Numbered from the stretch's first letter, positions 48,964-61,900 are shown. The stretch: 64,000 nucleotides of DNA from Motacilla alba alba (GCF_015832195.1 NC_052032.1:688618-752617), one strand, 5' to 3'. The notes: a model not told the origin generated them from the sequence alone. Numbers and translations: made by a program.

Positions 48964-51439
48964 GGGCTAGGGAAGCAGGTTCTGAATGCAGTGATTGACA
49001 AGGCCACCAGTGGGATTAATAAGACCACCTTTGGTGGCATAAATGGCTTTTACAAAGGATGTTTGTTTGTAATCAAGTTTGTAGAAGATGATACTAAAGG
49101 AGGAAATAAGGAGAATCTTGAAGTTGCAGTTTTGTTCTCCTGGCAGCACTCCTGGAAGGCCAGCACAGAGAAACCACTCCTGAAGCTCCTGGGTAGGGAG
49201 CCAGGTTTTTTCACGTGTCTGGAAGGTGGGTCTACAGCAGCCTCCTCCTTGACTTTTGGTTCTCCTTACAATGCACAAGCAAAGACCTTTACCCTGCAGC
49301 CTCCTCCTGCCTCACCCCCAACACTTCAGTCAGACTGGGGAACAGAGTCTCCAGTTCAAAGGCTCAGGTTAATTTTCACAAGTGTTTTGAGCAACGACAT
49401 GCACAGCCACTGTGAAACATCTGCTCAGATCAGGAGACCTCAGTAGCTACAGACGTCTCCACCACTGTCTTCAGAAGTTGAGAAAAATGCGGCCTTGCCC
49501 AGCTTTAGGACTGTTCCACATACACAAACATTATTTACCTGAAAGGCATGTGTTTTCTCAGTATAATTTCTTATTAGCTGTAGTTAGAGCTGCAACAATC
49601 ATGCTATAATTTTTCAGAAAGTACTAGTTTATGCATAGTTTTAACCACCTTTTGAAAAACCTTTAAGTAGTGATGAATCAACCTATAAAATAATACAAAT
49701 GTCAGAAACAAAATATTATTCTCCTTTAGGCATGGACAGGGATATCTGATTTTTGGCTGCCAAATGATTTGGCATCTGAACAACTGGCAACAAATTCAAA
49801 GTGAAACAGCAAAACTGTGGGCAACTGCTGGCAAGATTGGGATTCCTCCCCTTTGAATTTGGACATGAAATGCTATGTCTGTTCTCGGATGCTCTAATCT
49901 AATTCACTTGCTCCCAGCACAGCAAGTCAGCTCCACCAAGATAGTTTGTGTCTGCACTGCTCTGCCACAAAGCCAAGAGCACCTCTGCTGTAAAGCATGA
50001 CGAATACACAAGTCCTCACTTGATCAAAGGAACCACTGGAGAGAGATCTCACCCTGTGGTTCTCTCCTGCTTCACTCCCCACTGGAGTCTGCAGATGCCT
50101 ACCAGAAACTGCAGGGGCTGAAAAGCAAACCAAAGGGAGCCCTGGTGTCTCCTCTGGTATCACCAGCCCAGCCAGCCCCACTGCTGGGGTGATGCTGGGT
50201 GACACCTGCTTGTGGTGGGCTCTGAAGGACCAGGATTGCATGTGATGTTATCAGCACATCTCAGCTGTATGAGAGATCAGCTCCTTGGATTCCTCCCTAA
50301 GCCCCTGGCAGGCTGCATGGTGCACAGGGCCACCAAAGGATGGGATGGCAGCAGTGCTGGGTGCTCTGGATGCAGCCACAACACAGGGGTGTCCTGCTGC
50401 ATCTCCTTGGCTCCCCACTACTCACACTGCATCTCTTTCATGGCCACACGCTGGCATGGAAGCCTTGACACCTGTAGGAAGGTGAGTAGCACAGCAATGT
50501 CTCTCCTGTCTGTATTCCATGCCAGAGATGCAGCACAGAGCAGAGTAGGAAGCCCCAGAACAGCTCTCCCTGCATGATGAAGAGAGATCCCAGAAAAAGG
50601 GCTAGAAACAGGAAGGGCACAAGCTGAAAAGATCCAGTACTGCTGCTTGTTGCTGTCCTATGTGTTTCCTCATCTTGTTCGAGGTCACTTTGGATTCAGT
50701 GATGAGCTGACTGCACCTCTGCAGGGCATCCTTTCTCCAAGCTCTGTACAACCCCGGGCTGCTGCCATCCCTCTTCAGGGACTTCTCTCAGGCTAACAAT
50801 GGAAATAAAGTGCAGGAAAATTGTTATTTAAACTCAGTTTCGGAGAGGAAATTTCTCACAGCTGGATGGCAATTAAGGAAAACATTATTTGGTGGCTGAG
50901 GAAGCCACTGACATGGTTCTCACATGGGGCTGTATTAGGAAGAACTGCAACATCCTCCACTCAGTGAAGGTGATCCTGGTTGCACAAGCACATTCCTTAC
51001 TGTGCCCCTCAGCTTCTCCAAAGCCTCTGGGACACAAAGAGGAAATCAGACACGCTGAAAATGGAAAATTGCAACCTTCTAAAAATTATTAATCACTTGA
51101 AATGGCAAAACAATACCCTTTGTCAAAGTGTGGGTGGTGGAGTTGGCACAGCTCCTACCAAAGAGGAACTTGATCTTTTTGGTACAACAGCATGAAGCAG
51201 CATCCTGTGCTGATGAGACACTCGACCTGAATTTCTTTCAAGGTCCTTTTGCCACCTCTTTTAGCTGAAGTCTGTGGAAAACAGGAAGAGAGAAGCAGCC
51301 TGTGGCAGCAGTCACCTGAACCAGAGACACCACAGGGGTGCAGCAAGAGGAAAGCTGCTCATGGACAGAAATTGAAGGCTGTTGATATTTAGTGGGAGAA
51401 TGCTGTACATCACTCTTGGAAGCTGTAATAGGAATTTAG

Positions 51440-51612
51440 AACCATGGAATGGCTTTGGTTGGAAGAGACCCTAAAGCTCATCCTCCTCCACCCCTGCCAT
51501 GGGCAGGGACGCCTTTCACTATCCCAGGTTGCTCCAAGCCCTATCCAGCCTGGCTTGGAACACCTCCAGAGATGGGGAGCCCACAACCTCTCTGGGCAAC
51601 AAGCGAGACACC
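51440..51612 (-). mobile_element. CR1 LINE 3' fragment
   Basis: Inverted tail: gaaccatggaatggctttgg, ttggaagagaccctaaagct, gccatgggcagggacgcctt, ttgctccaagccctatcc and ctccagagatggggagccc. Ends just after ctctctgggcaac. Confidence 0.88.
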
Positions 51613-53547
51613 AACCTAGGACTCCAGAAACTTCCATGAGATCTGTAAGCAGCAGGGGTCAGCTGTAAAGTCCCTGCTCAGCTCCCCTGGGGCACTCTAA
51701 GCCCCACACTGAGGGGTAAAGAACGAGCAGAAAGGGGCCCAAAGAGCAGTGTCTGTGCCCTGATAACATCTTCACAGTTCCAGGCTGCAGCTATGTTTGT
51801 ACATTTTCATTAACCTGCAGAAAGGCTTATTTTATACAGATTATTTTATTGAGAGTTGAGACACAGTTGCAGCCCTCTAGGACTAAGAACACTAAGAGAA
51901 CAAATCCTGGTGTCTGAGAGGGAGGAATTCAGCCCTCCGCTTCCCTCAGCTCCATCACTGGCATTGCTGTCCCTGCCTGGAGCAGGCAGGAGCTGACACA
52001 GGGCACATCTCCCCACTCTGCCCCACTCTGCACATACAGAAGGAGCTGGCGACAGCCAGGGCTGTAACTGGAAGCCACAATGACAGTCTGTCCCCAATGC
52101 TGGACAGTTCATCTTGATGCACTACGGCCCTGTGAATTTAAAACGCTTCCTCCAGCCCCTCTCTGGCTGTGGTCAAACAGCTGGTGACACACACTCTGAT
52201 AGAGCAGCAGAGTTTCTGCTGGGGCCACAGAACACTACGAAGTGTGAAAAATCTCCAAGGGAAAAAAAAAAACAAGAGGAGGCTTAAACCTTAAAAAATA
52301 ATACAGATATTAAGTGGCTTCTAATGCTGGCTTAAAAGTAAGAGACAGCAACAATACATTTTTTAGATTGTAGATTTCATGTAAAGAATTGCATTTCTAC
52401 ATTATTTCTTATTACCCAGAATGTGTTGTGTTTAATTATTTGTGAGTATTAGGGTACAAAGGCAGATGCCAATTTAAACCCAAGCAAACCATTGCAAGTT
52501 CAGCAGGATGTTAAACATAAATATGTAATGGCTGACCTGGAATATTTTCTGAAATACTGAATATTGATTTCAATTCTGTATACTCCTTGCTTTTGAGGAG
52601 TTACACAGATGAGAATCAATGCTAACACCAACATTACAATGTACTAGTTAAATCTACTCTCTACTCATTACTTCTGTATTTCAAATTGGATTTTATGGTC
52701 AAATTCAGAAGCAAGGTGAAGCCAGTGTAGCACTGCACCCACAGCCACTGCACACACTTGGAATTCCACTGCTTCACACTCACTTGCCTATGCTTAATTC
52801 ATTACCTCTTTACGCAGATTCTCATTCTGGTTCAGGTCAGAGTCTATGGAATTTAACTAGCAACACCTGTTGCAGATTAAAAATTAGGAAGAAAGGAGCA
52901 AGGGAAAAGCTGTAACAGATAAGAGGACTAGTAATACTAGAATACAGACATGAAGAAAGACATGCTCACAAGTATAACTCATATTGCCTCCCTATTTCTG
53001 AATGCTCAGAACTAGCTCACAGGCAACTAAATGATAATTCTGCTTCTCAGATAACAGAAACTCAATTTAATATGCTCAAAGTAAGCAGCTCTGAGACTTG
53101 GAACAGAGCTCTGGAGACCTCCGGTGCTCCTCAGGAGAAAGGAAAAGCCCAGGGCTGGCAGGGAGGACGTGCCTGCTGTACTAAAAGGCAGATGCCTTCA
53201 GAGCACTGTATGTTCAGTCATCTCTTTATCAAACCCTTAACTAATTAAACAATCCTCTTGTCAAACAGGACAGTCATTGTTTGTGTGACCGATGCCCCGT
53301 AAACATAATGGGATAATCTGCCTTTCTCCTTTTTCTCTCCCTCAATTCTTCCAAACAGCTGGGGGATGCGCTGCCCGCTCGCCGGGAAGCCTCGGCTCAT
53401 CTGTCGTTGCCCCGCTCGCGGCCGCACGCAGCATCAGAAGCCAAGCTCAGGACAATGAGGCCTCAGGGCCTCAGACACTGCAACAATCCATCTGATCCTG
53501 TGCCATCAGAGAGTCCCCGGCCGCGGCAGGGCTGGGCAAACAATGGT

Positions 53548-53556
53548 GGGGGGGGG
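53548..53556 (+). repeat. Run of nine G
   Basis: A G9 run followed by aagggg. A minor mononucleotide tract, noted because it is prone to length error in sequencing and can contribute to a quadruplex. Confidence 0.9.
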
Positions 53557-54537
53557 AAGGGGTTCCTGGATAGAACTGACAGTTCAAACTGTATTGATCT
53601 ACAACGGCAAACGATGCTCCAGCAAAAGCATTTCCAGCACTCTCCTTTGACTTGGTCCTGGGGAAGAAACAATCTGCAAACACCAAAGCTTTGGTCAGAT
53701 GGCATCAGGCTTGCTGTCACATCTGCACAATACTGCAGCAAAAGCTGTTCTTCAGCTGCTGGAAGCTCAGCAAGTCCCACGTTCGGAGCCAGCTCCAGCC
53801 CCGGGTACCCGAGGGAACAGCTCAGCTCACAGTAACTCCGTCTGTGGATGGGTCATGACCAACAGCAGTTACAGAGGGCAGCTATTTTCTCATGTGAAAC
53901 GAGGACAGTGTTTCAGTAGGTTGCAAAATCCAAAAGTTTGCCCCTCTCAGCATTCCTGATGTGGGGGATGTCTTCCCCACAGCGCACTTCGCTCATCCCT
54001 GTCAGCAGAGCTGCACAGGTCCGTCACCCGAGGGATAACCAGGACAAAAACCATTAGCTGTCCGAGTCCTCCTTCATCAAAGTGTCTGTTTTCTTACTTA
54101 TACCACAGCAGCAGTCTCTACTGATTTTCTGTAAGGAATTCAAACTACCCAGTACTTGAATTTTTCAATTAAAATGCAGTAGCTGAAACCTAAATTAATC
54201 ACTATTGCAAGGTGCAGATTTCATAGGACTGTCATTCCCAGGAGTGAAGCAGAAAGCAGGTAGGTAGACAGCCCTTCCCTCCCAGGTGAGGCTCCCCAGG
54301 CCCTGAGGACACATGCTGGGACAGTCTGTCACTCCCCTCCAGTGTGCTCTGGAGGGAAAGGCCACACAGGACTCCACTGATCTGAACTGGTGACCACGGT
54401 GTCATTGACCTCAGGCCATTCCCTCCTATGTGCTGATTTGACTAAGGAGGGAATGTCGTATTTCTGTGAGGGGTGGGGAGGAGGAGGAAGGGGCAGTGGG
54501 AAGGGAAGGCTGAATAATACCCAAATGTGAAAAACCC

Positions 54538-54716
54538 TTCAGTGCCCATCAAACGTGTGAAGTGGCCCCGAGGCTGCCAGAGCTCCAGGAGCCTCTGGAC
54601 AGTGCTCTGAGATGCACAGGGTGGGATTGTTGGGGTGTCTGTGCAGGGACAGCAGCTGGACTTGATGATCCCAGTGGGTCCCTTCCAGCTCAGGGTTTTT
54701 GGTGATTCTAACAGAA
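54538..54716 (+). mobile_element. CR1 LINE 3' fragment, sense, related to the GC-rich group
   Basis: Reads gaggctgccagagctccagg, agcctctggacagtgctctg, ggtgggattgttggggtgtc, then a tail cttgatgatcccagtgggtc and ccttccagctcaggg. It is the reverse orientation and a diverged relative of the 21327/30528/42448 copies. Confidence 0.82.
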
Positions 54717-57700
54717 AGCTTGCGGTCCTCCACGGTCAAATCCATCCTTGACTGTATTGTCCAAATTTCTGAATTCCCCAAAACTCCACTGACTCCCCAG
54801 GAAGTGCCTGACAGCGCCATTTCAACAGAAAATGGAGAGGACAAAGGGCTTAGCACAAGGACAACTCTGATCTTCTCCTGAGCAACATCCCCCCTCACAG
54901 CCCAGCTCTGCCGAGAATCCCCTCCCCTGCTTCTCCACAGGACACTTCAGACAGGGTTCAATGGCGACCTAGAGCCCCACTTGCAGCTAAAGGCAGAGTG
55001 AAACACTCTCCACCCCATCACAGATCCACAGGGACAGAACAGAGTGACAAACTTCATCCATGTGCACACCCTTCTGAGGAACTCATAGACGTGTCCAGGT
55101 GTCCCATCTTCCCTCAGCCCCACCTTGGGGGCTACCACTTGGCTTAAAGCTCCTCCAGAAGAGACACAACAGTGCTGTGCCCTGTGCTCAGGAGAGAATG
55201 AAACCCAGGAGACAGCACGTACAATGCAAAGTTTTTCTTTTTGCACCTCATCTAGGCCACAGCAGGGGGAAAAAAATGCAAAACTGCTCCATTTTTAACC
55301 TACCACCAAGAGAGACTTCGCAGAGCTATGTTCAAATCTGAACAAGTTCCTCATCTCAATCCAAGTTAAACTCAGCAAGTGTAAAGCAAAGATCCCAAAT
55401 GGAATATATCAAAGACAAAATGATGTTATCCTAGCAAAATTGCAACATTTTCCATATCTATAACCAGAAAAAGAGTAATATCAGCCTTAAGGCTCTTTTT
55501 CTTGCTCTCTCCCTTGTTTGTTTTCTCTCTCCCCACCTCATCACTGCAGCCAAGTTTTAAACAATATCCATGAAAATAGCAGCTTTCAATCTGTTCCTGG
55601 AGCAGCCAAGTTAATGAGGCCACGCGGCATCCCAGGGCACTCCGGAGGGAAGGGCTCAAACTGCTTGTTACTGCAGCCTTTGCTGCTCTCAAAAATGTAA
55701 AACATTTCAAACTGGCAAGCGCTTCCCTCTCCTTCTCCCCTAGTCTCCAAGTAAGAGAGGGTTCAGTCTTCAAAACACATATTGTGGAAAGAATGAAGAC
55801 ATTCTGGAAAAAAATGAAAGACCAGTCTGCCTTTCTAAATGTAAAGATTTATAAATCAAAGCAAATCTTTTTCAAAAAAGAAAAAAAAAAGCCAGCAGAA
55901 CACTGCCGCGAGTTCTAGCACAGCCATCAGAGAGTTGAAGAAACAAGTACCTGTTTTTCCTGACCTACATTTGCAGGCTGGCAGAAAATCAATGTTCGTG
56001 TCAAATTACAGCAGATTTTGAACAGACTTGCATGTGCCCTCCAATCTCAGCTATTAAATCTGTTTGGGCCCAAGGAGTGAATGTTTGGTATGAAAGGTGC
56101 CACTTTCTACAGTGACACACGCTGGGTATTATGTGAATGCAGGCAGATTGTTTTTTGGTAGTAACACTAAAAATGGGAATGGATTTTCCACAGGAGCTGG
56201 TTCAACTAGAGACATTTTCCTTTCCTTGACCTGCTCTACACATTCTCTCCTATATTTACCATAACAGCCATGTGGTTAAGCAGACACGACCACAGAAAGC
56301 CAACGTGGAGCTTTGTCCTGAAGGCCTGGCTATGGAACAGCTCCACAGGTGAGAGCTGCCTGCGTGGGCTGGGGCTGGGTAACAACAGCACTCAGCAAAC
56401 AGCACAGGGGGCTGAGGAGAGATAGGACCCACAGCCAGGACAGACAGGCAAGGGACAGAGCAGCCCAAGGCTCCCACCTGCACCACCCGTCACCCCAGGA
56501 CAGGCAGTAGTCCCTCAGACTGTTGTTCTCTGAGGGGGGTTGTGCTTTACCTGCCTCAGAGGGCAGCCTGTTCCTGCATCTGTAATTTCAGAAGGGGTCT
56601 GGCCCATGCCAGGCAGTGGAGAAGGCCGCAGAAGGGGGAAGGTAACACAACACCACACTCAGCCTTAGAAATAAACCCAATCTTTCTCTTACAGCATGAG
56701 AATTTTTTCCCACTCTAGACCACTGAAGCTACTGCAGGGAGCTGGGAAATGAGGCTGCTACTGATCTACTTTGTCTTTGGTATAATTGCCAGGCCCTTAT
56801 TCCCACAGATGTACCTTTGCCACAATAACCCAGTGACTCATGATCTGTTCTAGAAATCAGGGTCTGCAGTGAAGATGGTGAATTCTTCCTGCTTCCAACT
56901 GGCTTAAAAAACACAGCAGGAAAAGAAGGCCTAGTAATCCAGATTTTCCAAATATCCAGGGAAGACCAAACCCCATGTAATGGAAAGGAATGGTCATCTC
57001 AGGCAGTAACATGAACTCCCAAGCTCGGCATCTCCGATGATCTGGTTTAACATAAGCTTGCAAAAACTGTGTGATGGAAACACATTGAAAGTTTCCTTTA
57101 TTTTCATGCCCATTTTCAGATCTCTGTCATTTCACAATGTCCATATTTCACTAAAATTAAAATCACTGTGTTGCAAAACACATTCAAGACAAAAGTTTCA
57201 ATTAAGCCTTTTAAAAGATGTTTCTCACAGTCATAGCAGAAATTCTTTAAAACTGCATCTTCCCCAGGCAAGTCAAACGTGCCCAAAGAGGCTGCAGATG
57301 CAAACCCCCAGGAATGCACTGACAGCAGAATTCCCACCTCTTCACAGTTGTGTGAGTAGGAATTACCGATCCTAACCAGCCTGCCCTAAAAACCCCACGG
57401 TAACCTGGTGAACTCCAGTCACAGGCTGACATAAAGTAAAGGAGCCAGACATCCATTAGCAGCAATCTGAACAGCCCTGTGTTTTGGGGACTGCTGGTTT
57501 CACTTAGGTTTTTTGATTTATACCTCATAACTGCAAAACTAATGAGATTCTAATGAAAAGTGGGACATTATTCATTTGGGTTCCCCCCTGGAGGTTCAGT
57601 TTGTTTCCAACAAGCATGCTGTTCATTAAAACAGGAGGTGATGGTTTTAAGAAGCTGAAACATGAACCTGTTCCCAAATGTGCATGGTCTGAAATGACAC

Positions 57701-58707
57701 AGTAGTTTCTTCTGCAGCTGACAGTTTTACTGCCTTTATCTACATTATTTTCATCAGATAGATTTTTTTTAACCGGTTACTTCTAAATAAATAAGAAACA
57801 TCTAAGCTGTATATCAAGTAATGTAATTATTTTTAATAATTATTTTTTAAAAAGTCAACCCTCTGCATATTTGCTTCTTCCCTGCCCTAAACAAATCAAA
57901 TGTAAATAATGGCTAAAATATAAAACTGTTTGCAATTGTTTTTTAAATATTGAATTGTACTTAATATTGAGAAACTAAGTAGGTCCACAGATCATTAAAA
58001 ATATGTATCTGTATAGTTCTCCTTTCTGAAAAAGCTAGACACACAACCTCAGCTATCAGACACTTCCAAAGTGTACCCACAAAATACCAGCATCAGGTAA
58101 AGCGACCCCTTAGAAAATCCTTTCCTTAGTGACACACAGGTTTGTAGCACAGAAGTGAAGCTGCTCACCTCTCTGGAATAATTGTTCCTCAGCCATACAC
58201 CTCCCATCTCTGATCTCCAGATAGGCCCCATGGAACCAAGAGTGCTTTGCATCGCTGCCTTGCACGGCTGCTGCAGCTCGGACAGGGCAGTGCTCCTGTC
58301 CCTCTGGCACCAGGGCCATGAGAAATGAAATACTGAACCAGAGCTTCTACAAAAGTATTTAAATTAGGAAATTAGGTTTGGAACATGGAGCATTTGAACT
58401 GCCCGTTCATCATGGCCGAGGCACTGGGCCCACCAGTTACTGGAGGCAGGGACTCCAAATTGGCAGTGTTAGCATTCCGGCATCCCACCAACCCCTGACT
58501 CCTCCAGACACAAACCAGAAATGCATCGACAACAAATTAGGGAGGGACAATTTTAATGATTCATTCATGAAAGGACATTCAGTTCCTGCCTCATGGCTGT
58601 ATTGCACAACCCAGTGTAAAAGATTTTGATTCCAGAGGGAAGATTTTTTGGAGTTTAGGCTTATCCAAGTCCCTCTCCTCCAGTTTCTTCTGGTGTCTCC
58701 TAAAGAG

Positions 58708-59084
58708 CCAGGCTGCAAGAAGAGAAGGCTCCATGGAGCCTTCTTCCAGGGCCTGAAGGGGCTCCAGAAGAGCTGGAGAGGGACTGGGGACAAGGGATGG
58801 AGTGACACGACACAGGGAATGGCTCCCACTGCCAGAGGGCAGGGCTGGATGGGATATTGGGAATTAGGAATTGTTCCCTGGGAGGATGGGCAGGCCCTGG
58901 CACAGGGTGCCAGAGCAGCTGTGGCTGCCCCTGGATCCCTGGCAGTGCCCAAGGCCAGGCTGGATGGTGCTAGGAGCCTGGGACAGTGGAAGGTGTCCCT
59001 GCCCATGGCAGAGGGCTGCCACTGGATGAGCTTTAAGGTCCCTTCCAACCCAAACCATTCCATGGTTCTATGATTCCTTCTCTT
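58708..59084 (+). mobile_element. CR1 LINE 3' fragment, sense orientation
   Basis: From caagaagagaaggctccatg through gccctggcacagggtgccag and agctgtggctgcccctggat to the terminal ccttccaacccaaaccattc and catggttctatgattcc. It has a well-preserved 3' end. By eye it is close to the reverse complement of the copy at 61940-62345. Confidence 0.93.
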
Positions 59085-59476
59085 CCTAAATGCTTCCAGT
59101 TGCGTACTAAAGCATCTGTGTTCTTCAAGCACTCCACCCCTGTCAACAGCATCACCTAGGGGCTTTAGGGGAGGAGCCAGTTCAATCTGCTAAATTTTAA
59201 ATACCATTTTCTTTCTGGAGACGATAAACAGTTCAGTAAGTGACCCTGCAGCATTCACTGAAGATGAATGTCCCACAAAGCAAGCATAAGAAAGATAAGT
59301 GGTTCCACCCATCTGAACAAACATTTCCTCCCAGTCACACCCTCTGCACATAAAAGCAGAAATCTTTCTAAACTCACACTGAACAATTCTAGTGGAAGGT
59401 CACAAACAATAACAATGGGTAATTACAACAATAATCAGGCTTAGTAAGAGAAAAAATTAAAAGTAAATTGCTCATC

Positions 59477-59490
59477 TTTTTTTTTTTTTT
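59477..59490 (+). repeat. Poly-T run of 14
   Basis: An uninterrupted run of T, equivalent to poly-A on the minus strand. No SINE or retrogene body is recognised on the adjoining left side. Confidence 0.9.
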
Positions 59491-59835
59491 CAAACTGCCC
59501 AAGCCTCAGCAAGAACATGTTTTGGACAGAAGAGGATTTGAACTTAAAAGATTACAACAAGCTGCTGTTCATCACCAAAAGAAAAGCCTCCCCACTTTTG
59601 GTCCTGTGAGATTCTCTGTGGAGCAAAGGGACTGTGTGGGACAAAGGAGGACAGACTATAAGGGCCTTGCTGAAGATGAAATGTGCTAAAGTATTACACA
59701 CAAGAAGGAATCTCCAGGCTGAACACATCCCAGCCAGAGCTGGCCCTGACTCATCCCACCAGCAGTGCCCCCTGTACTGCCCTGCTCGGCTCTTAGTGCT
59801 CCTACCGGGAGGAATGGCAGGGGTGGGAATGCCAC

Positions 59836-60064
59836 GGGAAGGGAAGGGAAGGGAAGGGAAGGGAAGGGAAGGGAAGGTTCCGGGAAGGGAAGGGAAGGGA
59901 AGGGAAGGGAAGGGAAGGGAAGGGAAGGGAAGGGAAGGGAAGGGAAGGGAAGGGAAGGGAAGGGAAGGGAAGGGAAGGGAAGGGAAGGGAAGGGAAGGGA
60001 AGGGAAGGGAAGGGAAGGGAAGGGAAGGGAAGGGAAGGGAAGGGAAGGGAAGGGAAGGGAAGGG
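59836..60064 (+). repeat. GGGAA pentanucleotide array, about 46 units
   Basis: Perfect gggaa repeats except for one interruption (gggaaggttccgggaa) near 59873-59886. Fifteen bases make five codons, so frames stay open (Gly-Lys-Glu-Gly-Arg repeats on plus, Leu-Pro-Phe-Pro-Ser on minus). The plus strand has G3 runs with 2-base loops, ideal for G-quadruplexes. Confidence 0.97.
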
Positions 60065-61733
60065 GACTTTTTCTTGAAAACAGAACCAGTATGTTCATTT
60101 GGAGTTTTCTGTGAGGAATGAAATCAGATGAAGAACAACTACAATCCTCTAGAATTACACCTGTTTTTTTTAAATTGAAGCCTTCTTCACAAGTGCTGCC
60201 ACCTTCAAAACAGAGGGAGATGCACCAAAACACAGCAGACTGAGACTGGAATCCTTGGGCTGGGAGTGTACCCAGGCAGTGCTAGCTCCGGTTTTACATG
60301 GCAAACTGAAACACTGAGGGAGACAAGGCATTTCCACTGCCACGAGGGACAAGCACACCTTCAGCTCTCGGGATCAGGGAGTTATTTCCTATTTTTTAAA
60401 GCATTCAGCTTAATATATACCCAAGGAATACTGGTACAGCTGTGTTGCTCCATGTTTGTCATTGACTAGCTCTCACTAAATTACCCCAACCAGGTTGGTG
60501 GGAAAAATTATGAAAGATTTTAGGCAGAGCAGCACATTTTAGGCAGTGGAGCTGAAGGGGAGATTTTGTTTCATTTAAACCTCCCCTACTATTCACTGAG
60601 ATTGCTCTACAGGTTACAAACTACTTATCTATCTCTTTCCTCCCTAAAGAGAATCCCCTCATCACAGCTGCCCTTCACCAATTCTTCTCCCTGACACTAC
60701 CCTTACTTCTCTCTATTCTACAAATCCCATTGCTTTTTCTTTTCAGGGACAATTTAATTGAAACTCTGAGCATTGCTCTGGGTGTGCTCAGCTCCCAGAC
60801 AGCTGCCTCTGTCTGAGACTTCTATGCAGGAATTCAGAATAGAAGTCAGGTTTTTGTGGAACACAGAATTCCCTTTTATCCTGGAATACACTGCTCCATG
60901 CCCTCTGCATCCCCTGACTGCAGTGACAAGTGAGGCACAGCTGTGACAGACTTTCAGCTTTCTTAACTCTCCACTCCAGAGCACATCCATCTTCAACACT
61001 GAAAAGAGCAACAGTTCTTGGGGGAAAAAGGTTGATATGTGGTCATGTAATTCAAGCCTGCCATAACTCACACCCACATCGTCGTAGGTTAGTGGTATGC
61101 AGGCATCCTTAGTTCTGGCATTTCCTCAGTTTAGGCTCCTTGCATTAGAAATCTAAATACTGCTTTTCTCGTACCACACCATAAATTATCGTGCAGAAAA
61201 AGTAACATCCCTAAAGAACAATTCTTCAGCATGAAAGCCCAGCTCGATGCCTTGCTAGAATGAAGCACACAATCCCTGGCTCCTCAATCACAGCCCAGCC
61301 CTAGGACAGCAGCACATCTTTGAACAAGCCCAAGCACATGAGCACTCCAACTGTGCCTGAAATGCAGCACATGAGGGAGCAGCACAGCTTGCACAAACCA
61401 CAGCTCCGGAGAGAACCACGGGCTGAGATCACAGAGAGAAACTGGAAAGCAACTGGATTCCTAAAGGACTCAGGCTGATAAGGCCGGCATTCGCAGAAGT
61501 ACAGATCCCCACAGCCTTTCCGTATTCTTAAAGCAGACACATGAAGAATAATATTAACGCCATCGGCGGTGAGGGGGAGATAATGGCATTGCTCCCTGGG
61601 GATGCCGTGTGCTGGCCGTGGGGGGAGGATGGGGCAGCAGCCACGGGGCCAGAGCAGAAGTGGTTATTAAGGGAACAAGCAGGAAAGGTGAAACAATGGC
61701 AGAGATAAGAAGCATCTCAACAAAACCGGCCCA

Positions 61734-61900
61734 GACTTTGGGTTTACTCTGCGAGGGTTGGGAGCTCAGCCCCCGCCCCGTGAGGCGTCACTGCCCGGCC
61801 GGGCCGGCGGCAGCGAAGGGAGCGGGGCCCGGCCTGAGGAGGGGCCCGGCCTGAGGACGGCCGGAGCCCCTGAGCCGGGCTCTGTGAGCCGGGCTCTGCT
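61734..61900. promoter_or_regulatory. Short CpG cluster, possible promoter
   Basis: About fifteen CpGs fall in 150 bases, with an Sp1-type GC box (ccccgccccg, 61771-61780) and a CRE-like half site (ggcgtcac). Two short direct repeats are present: gcccggcctgagga twice near 61826-61857, and tgagccgggctctg twice in tandem at 61870-61897. A minus-strand CR1 begins about 40 bases to the right. A minus-strand transcript would meet a moderate donor (AGA|GTAAAC) near 61750. It could be a distal EXD3 promoter, the promoter of a neighbouring gene, or a GC-rich cluster without function. No coding exon was recognised beside it. Confidence 0.35.

Larger units (their letters stand above)
45481..58707. other. 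Single-copy DNA right of the putative EXD3 promoter
   Basis: No coding exon recognised on either strand. It contains the CR1 fragments at 51440 and 54538, the hairpin at 48888 and the CRE at 48584. AT-rich stretches at 46260-46560, 52260-52700 and 57740-58020 hold nothing I can identify. A CpG-containing segment at 53340-53440 follows a strong plus-strand splice-acceptor-like sequence. Confidence 0.5.

Noticed and set aside
59634..60233. Frames crossing the GGGAA array
   Set aside because: Pentanucleotide repeat with a five-codon period; no supporting features outside the repeat.
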